Below, piece after piece: positions 10,157 to 22,329 of a DNA stretch of 22,329 nt (positions are counted from its first letter, which is position 1; the number at the start of each line of letters is the position of its first letter). This DNA is from Paramacrobiotus richtersi (lineage: Eukaryota; Tardigrada; Eutardigrada; Parachela; Macrobiotidae). The DNA lies in assembly GCA_034698045.1 (NCBI GenBank), contig JAQGAU010000963.1, forward strand, positions 1 to 22,329. The letters run 5' to 3'. The translations under genes and the position numbers were made by a program. The notes below the pieces were generated by a model, which did not search any database, was not told the origin of the DNA, and worked only from the letters and a program-made list of their open reading frames with translations.

Positions 10157-11135
10157 GATGAATGACGGACACAGGACTGCCCGATATCTCGAAACGTTTT
10201 AATTTCCCTGCCAGATAACTTTGTCCTCATTTGAATCAGTTCCAATCGTCCCATCAAATGCCAGACTACAAACGTGTAAGAAATTATTACAGAGTAGGAA
10301 ACTTAATTGCAAAAATTACGCAATTCATCATTAGACCTTAGCGATTTAAAATCTCCATAGTGAGTCCCTACCTGGTAATTATTCTGAAAGCTTAAGCCTT
10401 AAAGACGAAAACGGAACGGTAACTGAAATCGGAAATCCCCATCCGTGGAGCGAAACGTTGACGGTGTTTGCAATGCACTTCCTCAAAGATCAAACTCACT
10501 AAAGTGCCAAATAGTTATAATATTTCGTGCATTTCGGCAGGGAAAGGTACAAACAGACAACAGTCAAACTGTTTGCAAATTCGCTGGAAGTCCGGAAAAC
10601 GGCGTGATTCAAATTTCGAAGAGCGGCTTATAGAGCGCCATGGCTGTAGTAAATGCCCTCTACCTCCGGGTTACAGCCTTGATGAAGTACATGTGGTAGA
10701 TGTCCTGGGCGGCTGACAAAATGAAACCTCTATACCGGAAATCAAGCTGAAAAAGCTGAAAAACTTTTCTAACATCGTGCATTTCCGATTACTTGGGTAA
10801 ACAGCAAACATAGTTTAGTTACTTTAGTATTCGTTTTTTCTGGACTTCTAAGACACTTGATCGGCTGGCTGTGATAAAGACGGACAGTTTAGTAGTTTAC
10901 GCATGCTCTTGTATTCAGAACCTTTGACTTATTTTAGGCTGGATTCCAGTACGCCGAGTACGGCCCTAATTCCCGACGCCCGACTGCGTACTCCAGAACG
11001 TGGATATTTCTTTTCATCATCCGCAAGCAGCAGCAGCAGCCTTTCTGTGGACGCTCAGGTCTCCGGCCACTTCGGGGGTTTACTTCGTGGATCTTATTGC
11101 TTGTCTTTGTCACCAGCCTTCGTGGCTAACTCGAG
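10157..11135. other. unresolved region with exon-like, GC-richer blocks
   Basis: Between the divergent starts of PSME3IP1 and MRPS23 lie several open stretches I cannot assemble. On plus, 10385-10500 reads LSLKDENGTVTEIGNPHPWS and on; 10541-10716 follows a good acceptor (TTTCGGCAG) and is open in two frames, one containing HGCSKCPLPPGYSLDEVHV; an exon after a strong acceptor (TTATTTTAG, 10937) opens with DSSTPSTALIPDARL, or GFQYAEYGPNSRRPT in another frame, and runs over the MRPS23 start. An (AGC)5 run sits at 11026-11040. On minus, the same blocks are also partly open, and a short terminal block after an acceptor near 10256 reads FDGTIGTDSNEDKVIWQGN before a stop at 10199-10201. A real gene or a decayed one is likely. 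Strand and exon order are undecided. Confidence 0.35.
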
Positions 11136-12138
11136 ATGGCCGACAGCCGTTTGCTGAAGCTAGGAACTGTATACACGAGGTACAGCTTTGTATTCGTGGG
11201 GTTTCTCAGTGATACGGTTAAGCAGTTTTCGCTCGTTACTAGCCTACTAGGAGCTTGTGCTGTTTCTTGCTATAATTACCCATGAGTTTAAAACTGCTCG
11301 TTGTTAAATGTTAGTTTTAGCTTGTAAGTACATAAAGTCATAGGTACGTTCCTCCAGCCCATATATATTGTATACGATTATTAATGTTATATTAATATTA
11401 TTGATAACAAATAACTGGCTTCCCTTGTTACCAGAGTAAAGGGTCTGCTTCGTGGTGGTGCGCTGAAATGGGAGGACAGGCCGCTGTGGTACGACGTATA
11501 CGAAGCCTTTCCGCCCAAACTTAATCCCGTAATGGAACGACCAGCAGTTATGAAAGAGATTGAAGATATAATGTACCCTGAAGATATTATACGAGCGTGA
11601 GTTCTGTGCCTTTGCACCCAAAATCTTCCCTTATGGGCGTAACTATCCAGCGCTTCAACCGGTATACGAGACGTTAAACAGATTTTATTTTTGTATAATT
11701 TTAGGCAGTTTTATAAACGGTACGCAAGTCCTGGCGTGATCAGTTTGGCCAGCCCTGTAGGGCACACGCTAGCGCAGAAGTAAGTCATATTTTTGAAAAC
11801 CATCGCATTTTGATTTGGTTTCTTGCCTTGTTATTCCGGTCCCGTAACCTGCCCGCAGATTGTTTAGCAAGATGTCTTTTTTCTTATCCAGGTTTACCGA
11901 TACTTACTTGAGACTGAGCAAGGATCCGTCGATCAGGCGGGAGGATCTGTTCCAGACATCGATTTCTGCGCTTGCTGCCCAGGGAACAGTATTTCAGGAA
12001 AGAGCGGTACGGAATCCGCCTCTTGCTTTCCGGAGACGGGAAGTGGCAGCGGGATCTCCACCTGGAGAGGAAATTCCCCTGGCACCGAAATCTGAGTATC
12101 CTTCCGAGGTAACGGATCGACAGAAAAGTCAAACCTGA
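11136..12138 (+). CDS. MRPS23: small ribosomal subunit protein mS23, mitochondrial
   Basis: A component of the mitochondrial small ribosomal subunit. Four exons (11136-11179, 11435-11596, 11705-11779, 11892-12138) join in phase 2 each time and give 175 residues, against about 190 in mammals. The start MADSRLLKLGTVYTR aligns with the conserved MAGSRLETVGSIFSR-type N-terminus, and an in-frame stop lies just upstream, so this ATG is sound. Other family blocks are WEDRPLWYDVYEAFPP and PEDIIRAQFYKRY. The C-terminal region after RLSKDPSIRREDLF is variable and ends in a charged tail (TDRQKSQT). The gene is convergent with RPL23A, and an AATAAA follows at 12398. Confidence 0.93.
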
Positions 12139-12397
12139 CCTTATAACTGCATCAAGTAGCAAGTCGCGTGTGGAATATTAAGTTTGCATGAGGATGTCTT
12201 TTAAAAGGACTGAACAAGAAAATCTGAGTTACACGTGGATTTGTGGTGAAGATGTAAATGCGTTCATCGTCGTTGTCTGAATGTTGGTTTTCACTGCGTC
12301 TGCGGTCACAGTTGGTGAAATATAAGACTTAATGGCTTCGAATGTTGTCAGTTTGCCGCTGTCCCTTTTTCTGGTGCGGACTGAGATGTTTGGTGTG

Positions 12398-12403
12398 AAT
12401 AAA
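12398..12403 (+). terminator. polyadenylation signal AATAAA (MRPS23)
   Basis: A canonical AATAAA about 260 nt downstream of the MRPS23 stop. The rest of 12139-12704 is 3' UTR and convergent intergenic sequence with no other feature. Confidence 0.55.
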
Positions 12404-12667
12404 TGGATAAAATCTACGTGAGGCTCCTGTAAGGATTTGAACCGGAAATGACCAAAGAACTATTCTTTCCCGACATAAGATGCCGCAAAATCAAAAATTT
12501 ACTACGATCATCCATGAGACTAAATCGATTTCCGCTGTGATATCAGAGCTAACTGTGCCGAAGTCGTACACTTCTTTAATTTTTATAACACGGATTAAAA
12601 ACGGATCTGCCTAGCCGTACGGATGGTCTTAATATGCGAACATGACATGTAACTCTTTATGTAAGAC

Positions 12668-12673
12668 TTTATT
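12668..12673 (-). terminator. polyadenylation signal AATAAA (RPL23A)
   Basis: Reads AATAAA on the minus strand, about 30 nt after the RPL23A stop codon. This implies a very short 3' UTR, typical of ribosomal protein mRNAs. Confidence 0.65.
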
Positions 12674-12704
12674 TCCAACAGATGCATCGACAAATAACAC
12701 AAAT

Positions 12705-13872
12705 TTAGATGATGCCGATCTTATTTGCCACATCCAGTGCGTCGAAGTCTGGTAATAAGCGGACGTAGGCCTTTTTGTATCCGTCAGGTCTGCAAGCAAG
12801 AGGGAAAGATTTCGTCAGACACACTTGAAGTTGACAAAATTCGGTGCACATATGAACTAAATATCGTGGTTTACGGAAACCTATTACCTACATAACTACT
12901 GATAAGTTAAGCATTCACGCTGTCACGTTACAAAACACCTCCAAGAAAAGGAAAAACCCTAACCGACCAGACAATATACAAAACCTACCGGATCAGTGTG
13001 TTCACTTTCGCAACATCCACATCATACATTGCCTTCACAGCCTGTTTAATCTGCGGCTTTGAAGCTTTCAAGTGCACAAGGAAAACCAGAGTGTTGTTTT
13101 CTTCGATCTTTTTCATCGCTGATTCTGTAGTAATCGGATGATCGATCACTGCGAACTTATCCATCCTAAAACAGTAAATAAATATAAAATCGAAGTTCAA
13201 TTCGCGCTAATTTTATAAAACTAACCTAAATCGCTTAACGATTAGCCAACAAATGCGACAGGCACGAACGTCTGCACCATTAGACGCGAAAGACCCGCGT
13301 CGGAGAAATTTTAGTATTTCATACATACACTACTTTAAATATATGAGCGCTCTCGAGTTCATAAGGCTTTCCAAAATCTGGGGCTTGAAACCGAGTCCGA
13401 TTATTAGAAACATACGATTACATACCTTGGACGGTGCGGAACACTCTTGCGGGGGAATTTTGGTTTCCTCGCTGTCTTCAGTGTGCGAGGCATTCGGAAG
13501 GTGATGTGAGTTCGGACTTTTCGCTTTCTGGTGTTGATAGTTCCTTTCTTAACCGCCTGCTTTGTTTTCAAAGCCTTGGTGACCGCGGCAGAGGTCTGTT
13601 TCTTCTGAGGACCCTGAGCACCCTTTCCTCCCGCAGGTTTGGCTGGCGCGGTCTTTGCTGCAACCTTCGTGGCGGTATCATTTCCAGCCTTGGCTGGCGC
13701 CGCAGCCACTTTCTTCTTAACACCATCCAGTTTTTTCTCCTGGGTTTTCCCTAAAATCACGAGGTTGTAGCTTCTGTCATCTTTGCAGAACCGGAGACCT
13801 AATGGTTCTTCCCGAAAAAAAGACACTCTTACCTCCAGGGCCCTTGGCCTTTCTGTATGTTCGTTTCGGCAT
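12705..13872 (-). CDS. RPL23A: large ribosomal subunit protein uL23 (RPL23A) with a long basic N-terminal extension
   Basis: A cytosolic 60S protein at the polypeptide exit tunnel, where signal recognition particle and nascent-chain factors dock. Four minus-strand exons (13833-13872, 13426-13750, 12989-13165, 12705-12789) keep phase and give 208 residues. The uL23 core is unmistakable: [20 protein letters not shown], then [59 protein letters not shown] and the terminal VANKIGII. Before it lie about 90 residues rich in Lys, Ala, Pro and Thr ([32 protein letters not shown]), making the protein about 50 residues longer than the mammalian one. A histone-H1-like extension of this type is known in Drosophila L22 and L23a. 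The first exon encodes only 13 residues ([13 protein letters not shown]). I found no C/D snoRNA boxes in its introns. Confidence 0.95.
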
Positions 13873-14158
13873 TATGGATTGGAACTTTTTCACGATTCGC
13901 GAAAAATATTCCAAGACGACTAAGATGGAGAATTAAGCAAAATCCACCGGAATTCCGTACGCGAACCTGAACTGTGAATTTTGCCAAATGGCAAATGCTT
14001 CCTGAAAATGCAGCACTGACGAAAGCCGAAACCAGCATCTACCGGGCCCCAGCTCTGTACTGGTCCCCAGATCACTGTGGGTTAATAAACCACAGTGCCC
14101 AGATGGTAACTTCGACAAAAGCTGCTTCCCGGTAGCGGTAACCAACAGCAGTGCCGAA
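13873..14158. other. RPL23A upstream region with a GC-rich multi-frame open stretch
   Basis: Contains the RPL23A promoter. A GC-rich block at about 14012-14187 is open on both strands. On plus it follows a possible acceptor (AATGCAG, ending 14011) and reads RNQHLPGPSSVLVPRSLWVN, then CPDGNFDKSCFPVAVTNSSA and PKPLASN before a TAA that lies at the end of the left arm of the inverted repeat. On minus a 70-codon frame without ATG covers 13933-14145. It could be a terminal exon of an unknown plus-strand gene, or chance in GC-rich DNA. Confidence 0.25.
14073..14097. repeat. small perfect hairpin
   Basis: CACTGTGG, a 9-base loop (GTTAATAAA), then CCACAGTG: an 8-bp perfect stem. It lies about 200 bp upstream of the RPL23A start, inside the GC-rich block. 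Function unknown; it may be chance. Confidence 0.5.
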
Positions 14159-14244
14159 CCGAAGCCGCTCGCTAGTAATTAAGAAACGAAACCATCTCTA
14201 TTCACTATTCAATTGTTCTTTTAATTACTAGCGAGCGGCTTCGG
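14159..14244. repeat. perfect inverted repeat, 24-bp arms, 38-bp spacer
   Basis: The left arm (14159-14182, CCGAAGCCGCTCGCTAGTAA then TTAA) is the exact reverse complement of the right arm (14221-14244). The spacer is AT-rich and shows no coding. Outside the arms a few bases (GTGC) are also shared in inverted form. In the same frame both arms spell PKPLASN followed by a stop, reading inward from each side. It could be a miniature inverted-repeat element, a cruciform or RNA hairpin, or the paired ends of two convergent transcripts. No target-site duplication is evident. Confidence 0.85.
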
Positions 14245-15074
14245 CCGCACGGATGAAAATCTCTCGACAATCCCGTAATTCGATCAGGGCGGACAAGAAA
14301 TGTGTAACGATACCACAGTTCTTAATAGGGTACAGTATCGCTAACTGTGACGATACTGTCGGAATTAAAAAATCCACGCTCAGAGGTGCAGCACATGTAC
14401 TTACACTGGTAACAGTCTACACCATTAATTTATCACTCACTGTCTGCTGTCCGCATTGGCCAGGAAGATCATAATTATGGCTAAAAATGGGGGAAAAGAA
14501 AGCAAAAATGTACTTGTACAAGCCGGTCAGCATTAAGATGCGGTGGGCCAACGGGATATCCATCGTAGGAACAGCTCTCGCCGCTGCCAACCTTGACGCG
14601 ATTTTTTCTGTCATACGGCCAAGTGTCCGAATTTCTGACCTGTTATATAGCAGAATATGTCGCTGTACTTTCAGTAATTTTGACAATTTGTTGAAACTTT
14701 CTTGAATAAAGTTCATGTACTATCACTAATTCGTGGTGTACCGTAGGGGTACAATGTTACAAATCTGCGAAACCGTAATGTACATTTTAAATTTACGATA
14801 GTATGTGACAGCAAAAGTCAGCGCATCTATTCGTGTTGTACGAATCCTAGTGGCTGTATTTTATGATGCTACTGACTTAACCTTCTCTATCACCGCGAAC
14901 AGATATGTTATACTGTAGGTATCATATTGACGATTCCAGAATATGTATTTCTTTGTTTGCTTGTATCAGATGTTAGGAAAATGGTTTTTGGCTGGTAGAT
15001 GCTAGTACTTCTACTGCTACATATATAAGGCTAACTAGTAAGGCAACCAACAGATCCAGAAGAGCGCTACGCAT
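14239..15074 (-). CDS. candidate small secreted protein (signal-peptide exon plus Gly/Pro-rich exon), 3' end unresolved
   Basis: On the minus strand the ATG at 15074 starts MRSALLDLLVALLVSLIYVA, a textbook signal peptide. A donor in phase 0 (GTACTA) follows at 15008. The exon 14520-14639 has a good acceptor (TATAACAG), is open in phase 0 for 40 codons (WPYDRKNRVKVGSGESCSYD then GYPVGPPHLNADRL) and ends at GTACAAG. Further down are exon-like pieces: HNYDLPGQCGQQT (14423-14482, donor GTGAGT) and, after a weak acceptor ending at 14417, frames reading CYQCKYMCCTSERGFFNSDS or a 61-codon frame that ends at the inverted repeat. Their phases do not follow from the second exon, so the 3' half is not settled. 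No homologue recognised; a secreted peptide or cysteine-rich factor is an inference from the signal sequence. Confidence 0.35.
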
Positions 15075-15122
15075 TGCCCCGTTTATTTACAAAACCTTAA
15101 TCTCGATTAAATATTTTTATAG

Positions 15123-15480
15123 TGGCATACATAATAATATATTGTGCAATGGGAAAAACGGTACTTGGCGCAATGATTCACTTCGCGTGCGGCAGGCAGT
15201 GGGCAAAGCACATCTCACGCGAGAAGCTGCTGAAAAGCGCAAAGGTCACCAGGTTAGGATTTTTTACCAAGATAACGACCAGTGTAAGTAATATGGGCGG
15301 GGAAAACACATGATCATCATTTGTGACTAAAATAATTAACAAAAATAACGAGAACATATAGGCCGTAAAATCGACACAGTTCTGTTGAATAGCACTACAG
15401 CTTACGGAGAACTCGGGTTTCTAGCGTATTCATACTTCAGCTGCACGATCATAATTTTTCAATATCAAACTACAGCGTGA
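15123..15480 (+). CDS. two exon-like blocks of an unrecognised plus-strand gene
   Basis: Block 1 (15123-15283) follows a TTTTTATAG acceptor and ends at a strong GTAAGT donor. Its open frame includes LRVRQAVGKAHLTREAAEKR then KGHQVRIFYQDNDQ, with codon use like real genes. Block 2 (15362-15480) joins in phase 1 and stays open to a TGA (RKIDTVLLNSTTAYGELGFL, then a hydrophobic stretch with one Cys). Block 1 enters in phase 2 and has no ATG, so a 5' exon is missing. It would have to lie opposite the candidate minus-strand signal exon. It cannot simply join the growth-factor gene, whose own start is at 15732. The acceptor of block 2 is purine-rich and weak. Confidence 0.3.
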
Positions 15481-15731
15481 AAGTTATACCAACCCAAACC
15501 AAGACAGAAAAAAATATTTGTGTTCATGTCCTCATGGATGCGATGGTTTCTACCTCTTGATCGGCCGAGACAGTGAGATTGATTGTTATTTGGTTATCGT
15601 TATTTGTTAGTGGGTTACAGGCAGTATTGTCAAACGCTAACGGAACTCCCTCATCAACTCAGTACAAGGAGTATTATTGTTTCGGACTGACCATTCGTTA
15701 GCTTAAGGATAAACTCCCGTTTCCGTGCAGA

Positions 15732-18700
15732 ATGAATTATCTTCATCCATCCAGTAAATTTATTTTCCACCATCTGACTTTTCTCCTGTGTTGTCGTCCA
15801 TTTTTTACCTTCAGTAACGACGTAGGTAACCGTATGTCGAAGCGGAGATTGCTGCTTTTAATGGGTTTCTAGACGCAAATTAAAGCTGCTGGTAGATCAG
15901 ACTCTGCGTTATGCGTACCACAGTCATTCTAAATAATTTTTTTTTATTATATGGACAACGTTTACTTGTTTTCAACACTACCTCTTAGATCCAATGTGAT
16001 TTTTAATCAATTTGTTTGATAGTTTTACGCATTTATGTTAGTGATCAATCGTAACGCTAGCTCTCGAAATCCAGTTCCCTGCGCGCGCCCGGTGGCGCGT
16101 ATTATAACTAGCCCGACCTCACACTTGTCAGAATACAAAGAAATAAAAGCATGATATACAGAGGATGTTTACCTGTAAATACAACATTTCTGCATAATTT
16201 GCGATTTACTGGAGCAAGCGGAAAGCGTTTATGATAAAAATTTCGATTAATGTTTTTATTCTGGTTGTAGATTCCTATTGATGTCCTGAAGGAACTTTCT
16301 CAGATATCGTTTGATCAGCTAGTGCAGAAATATGGAACAAATTCAGCAGTTTCACCTGACGAACCGCAATCGATGGCTGTATCAATTAATTACTTTGGAG
16401 GTTATGGCCGCCCAGGTATACGTAATATGTAATACCACCCAGAATTACTACTTGTAATTAATATATATATATTATCAGTTTTACAAAATCCTGTAATAAC
16501 GCAATATTGCACTATATATTCTGTATAACGAGAACAAAAACGATAGACAGACAATTAACATAATGCAAACAAGCGAATGGGTCGAGCTAACCTATCCACA
16601 TAAATATGACTGCAAATGATTCAGGATTGGAAGCATTTATAAGAATAAGTTAAAAAAATAATCACAATTCAAAATACAGATCGGCGTCCTGATGCTACCT
16701 CCGGAAACAGAATGTCAGGTGAGTGATGTACGATGGTGTACAGAGTAATTATGTAAACATGTATAATTATACTTAATGCTGAAACACCATCAGTAGAAAT
16801 AGAGATATTATATGTACCTGAATTGCGGACTGGTATGATGATTTTTCCACAACTTACAGTAAAGGTTATCTCTTGTAAAAACAATTAGTATCAAACTAGT
16901 GCATGTCATGATCAGTATTGTGACAATAATTTCATCCCGTTTAGTACTTATATATATGATCGTTGCGGTTATTTTGATCTAATTGTAGAAGCTATTTCCT
17001 ATAATCCTCAAAGGGCGCCAGAAATGCCTGTAGCAGAAAATCCAGGATGTATGCCGCGAGAGAGTAAGTGATCATGAGGTTGTCTCAAACAGGATAAACT
17101 GCAGATTTCTAAAAAAATATTTTTATACAGTGGTGCACAGAAAGTTAAATTACGTTTTATAAATTAACGAGCTTCGTTTCTACACATGCAGCAACTCTGA
17201 CAGATATGGTTAGCTGTTCTGCATCCGCATGTAAATTTTGTACGGCTTGTTGGTTTATACTACACTAAATAGTAATCGTAATATTAACCGTAAAATCGTA
17301 ATTAAAAGAACCGTAGATATATAATCATAATATTAATGCTGTAACATCCATAATCGTTCACAGCTGTCATCGAAATGCCGAACCAGAACCCCGCTCAAGT
17401 CGTGTACCCAGCAGGAACGAAAATAAAGCGCTGCACAGGGGTTTGCGGGCATTCCAATCTTTTATGTCAGTCCACAGCGACCCACGTAGTGCAACGAAAG
17501 GTCAGTAAATATCAAAGGAAATCTGCGCCACAAGCGTCACAAATTTCATCACTCTGCGGTAGGGCCTAGTACTTGCCTATAGAAGTGGAAAACTTACTCC
17601 AACCGGCTATCAGACCTTTAATTTGACCGAAGATCTCGGTTGTGGTTGTCGCTGTCAGCAGAGTCCTGACGAATGCAAACCGAACCAGACATACGAACCC
17701 TCGAACTGCAAATGCATATGTCGAAATCAGGATGATATTGTTACCTGCGGCCCTCACAGGTACACGTACCCTTCAATATCGAATCTGTATTTCATGCTGT
17801 TCATTTTTTTGTTTACCGTTAAGATCACGAAGCCGTTTGCATTTAGTCATGTACTTACGGGTGAAAATTTGACAACGTCTGCAGAACTTATACAGGTCTG
17901 CTACTCATGTAGTGAAATATACTAAAGCAGCAATCATGATCAAGCGTTCATTCAGTTACTTAGTTGGGAACTTAGGATTAATGAATCCAGTTATATAACT
18001 ATGATCAAGCAGTAAGCAAACGCCAACATGCACATGGATCTTCGTTGACCACAAGTTCAGACCTTATTTTAAATTAGCGTAATGAAATAATGATCATTGA
18101 CGTTGTTTGCAGGGTGTGGGACCACGTAGATTGCAAATGTAAATGTCCAAAAACGTGCCGAGCATGCGTTCAAGGAACACAGTTTGATGAATATCTATGC
18201 TCGTAAGTACGACGAATGTTTGTAGCAAAAGACGTAATTTTGTGGTTTGGAAGAGTTGATGCAGGGATACATTAGACGACCTCAATTTTACTTTGTATAA
18301 CTACTGGTTTATAACTGCGTATACTAATTCGATTATATAGCTTTGCATATGCATTTATTACCACAGTATATATTTTAATCAAGACTGTGAACTGCATGAT
18401 GGCATTTTCGCAAACGAAACATTAATAAGAACAACAACTACAGAGCTCTGTATGTATATACTATGTCCATACGAGTACTAAATACTCTTGATATCAGTTG
18501 GTTTAATTTGATGTCGTCTCGCTAGCTAAAATGAGAAGCCCCGGTAAATTAAATTTGCACAACAAAATACTGATCTAGACCGTCCATACATCAATGCTTC
18601 GATATCTAGGATAAAGGTACACCAGTTCCAAGATCTGGACGTTTATAGCAAGCAGTCAGGAAATATTGTATGATAGGTGACATTAAATCAAAGTATGTGG

Positions 18701-18846
18701 AAAATACAATAATTTAAAGGCAACTCGTAATCTAGATTAATTTTACGCCTTTACTGTTTCGATTGATTTCCGTAGCCATTTATATCTGCATTTGTAGGTG
18801 TGTACCTTCGGGTTCACGAGGGCAAAGACCTGGAAGAAGGAATTAA
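15732..18846 (+). CDS. PDGF/VEGF-like growth factor (PVF type) with a cysteine-rich tail
   Basis: A secreted ligand of the PDGF/VEGF family, expected to act on receptor tyrosine kinases. Eight exons (15732-15821, 16271-16415, 16680-16718, 16989-17063, 17364-17500, 17563-17759, 18113-18202, 18798-18846) keep phase and give 273 residues. The start has a signal peptide (FIFHHLTFLLCC core). An acidic propeptide follows. The cystine-knot domain begins at CMPRETVIEMPNQNP, continues with IKRCTGVCGHSNLLCQST and ends with NLTEDLGCGCRC. Exons 6-7 encode a VEGF-C-like tail of C-x-C-x-C repeats (SNCKCIC, DCKCKCPKTCRAC). The protein ends in a basic tail (SRGQRPGRRN). NLT and NQT are possible N-glycosylation sites. 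All six knot cysteines are present, but both cysteines that form interchain bridges in PDGF/VEGF dimers are missing (Gly or Ala at the first, Val at the second). Confidence 0.9.

Positions 18847-22329
<3,483 letters not shown>

Noticed and set aside
12433..12443. B-box-like sequence (GGTTCAAATCC on the minus strand), possible tRNA
   Set aside because: The flanking bases do not form a T stem, and no acceptor or anticodon arm can be drawn.
12790..13425. Possible snoRNA in RPL23A introns
   Set aside because: Ribosomal protein introns often host snoRNAs, but I found no paired C (RTGATGA) and D (CTGA) boxes and no convincing H/ACA fold.
13434..13754. Plus-strand 106-codon frame opposite RPL23A exon 2
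   Set aside because: Antisense shadow of the Lys/Ala-rich extension.
14253..14474. Plus-strand ORF of 73 codons starting with ATG after the inverted repeat
   Set aside because: No signal peptide, family or splice support. It overlaps the minus-strand candidate exons, and neither strand is proven.
15123..15252. Exon 15123-15252 as the 5' exon of the growth factor
   Set aside because: A GTTAGG donor at 15253 would join it in phase, but it has no ATG. The ORF at 15732-15821 gives a start, a signal peptide and a matching phase-0 donor, and is the better first exon.

Overview
This is nuclear DNA of an animal with a compact, gene-dense, moderately AT-rich genome. Genes are cut by short GT-AG introns (about 60-950 nt), lie on both strands, and often sit within a few hundred bases of each other. 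A PDGF/VEGF-like growth factor, a VWC-type secreted protein and animal-type mitochondrial proteins point to a bilaterian. The lysine/alanine-rich extension on ribosomal protein L23a recalls the one in Drosophila and makes an ecdysozoan plausible, but I cannot name the lineage. I see no bacterial operon, phage, transposase or CRISPR array.

Layout, left to right: the last coding exon of a mitochondrial [2Fe-2S] ferredoxin (+, 772-862). A three-exon secreted VWC-like protein (+, 1622-2774). A tentative 15-exon gene of very small exons on the minus strand (3162-6820), sharing a short intergenic gap with NDUFB9 (+, 6907-8042). PSME3IP1/FAM192A (-, 8734-10156), convergent with NDUFB9. An unresolved coding-like stretch (10200-11135). 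Mitochondrial ribosomal protein S23 (+, 11136-12138), convergent with RPL23A (-, 12705-13872). An unresolved stretch (13873-15731) with a perfect inverted repeat, a signal-peptide exon on the minus strand and other exon-like blocks. A PDGF/VEGF-like factor (+, 15732-18846). A 1.4 kb gap. Finally the 5' two-thirds of a cytosolic ACAT2-type thiolase (+, 20243 to beyond the window end).

The named genes are mostly housekeeping: mitochondrial electron transfer (ferredoxin, NDUFB9), translation (MRPS23, RPL23A), proteasome-activator regulation (PSME3IP1) and acetoacetyl-CoA synthesis (ACAT2). They are not an operon or a single pathway. For each named gene, exon phases were added up by hand and give one uninterrupted reading frame.

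The least expected content is: the growth factor, which keeps the six knot cysteines but lacks both interchain-bridge cysteines; the unrecognised tiny-exon gene; the VWC-like orphan; and the 14-15.5 kb block with its inverted repeat and candidate secreted-peptide exons.
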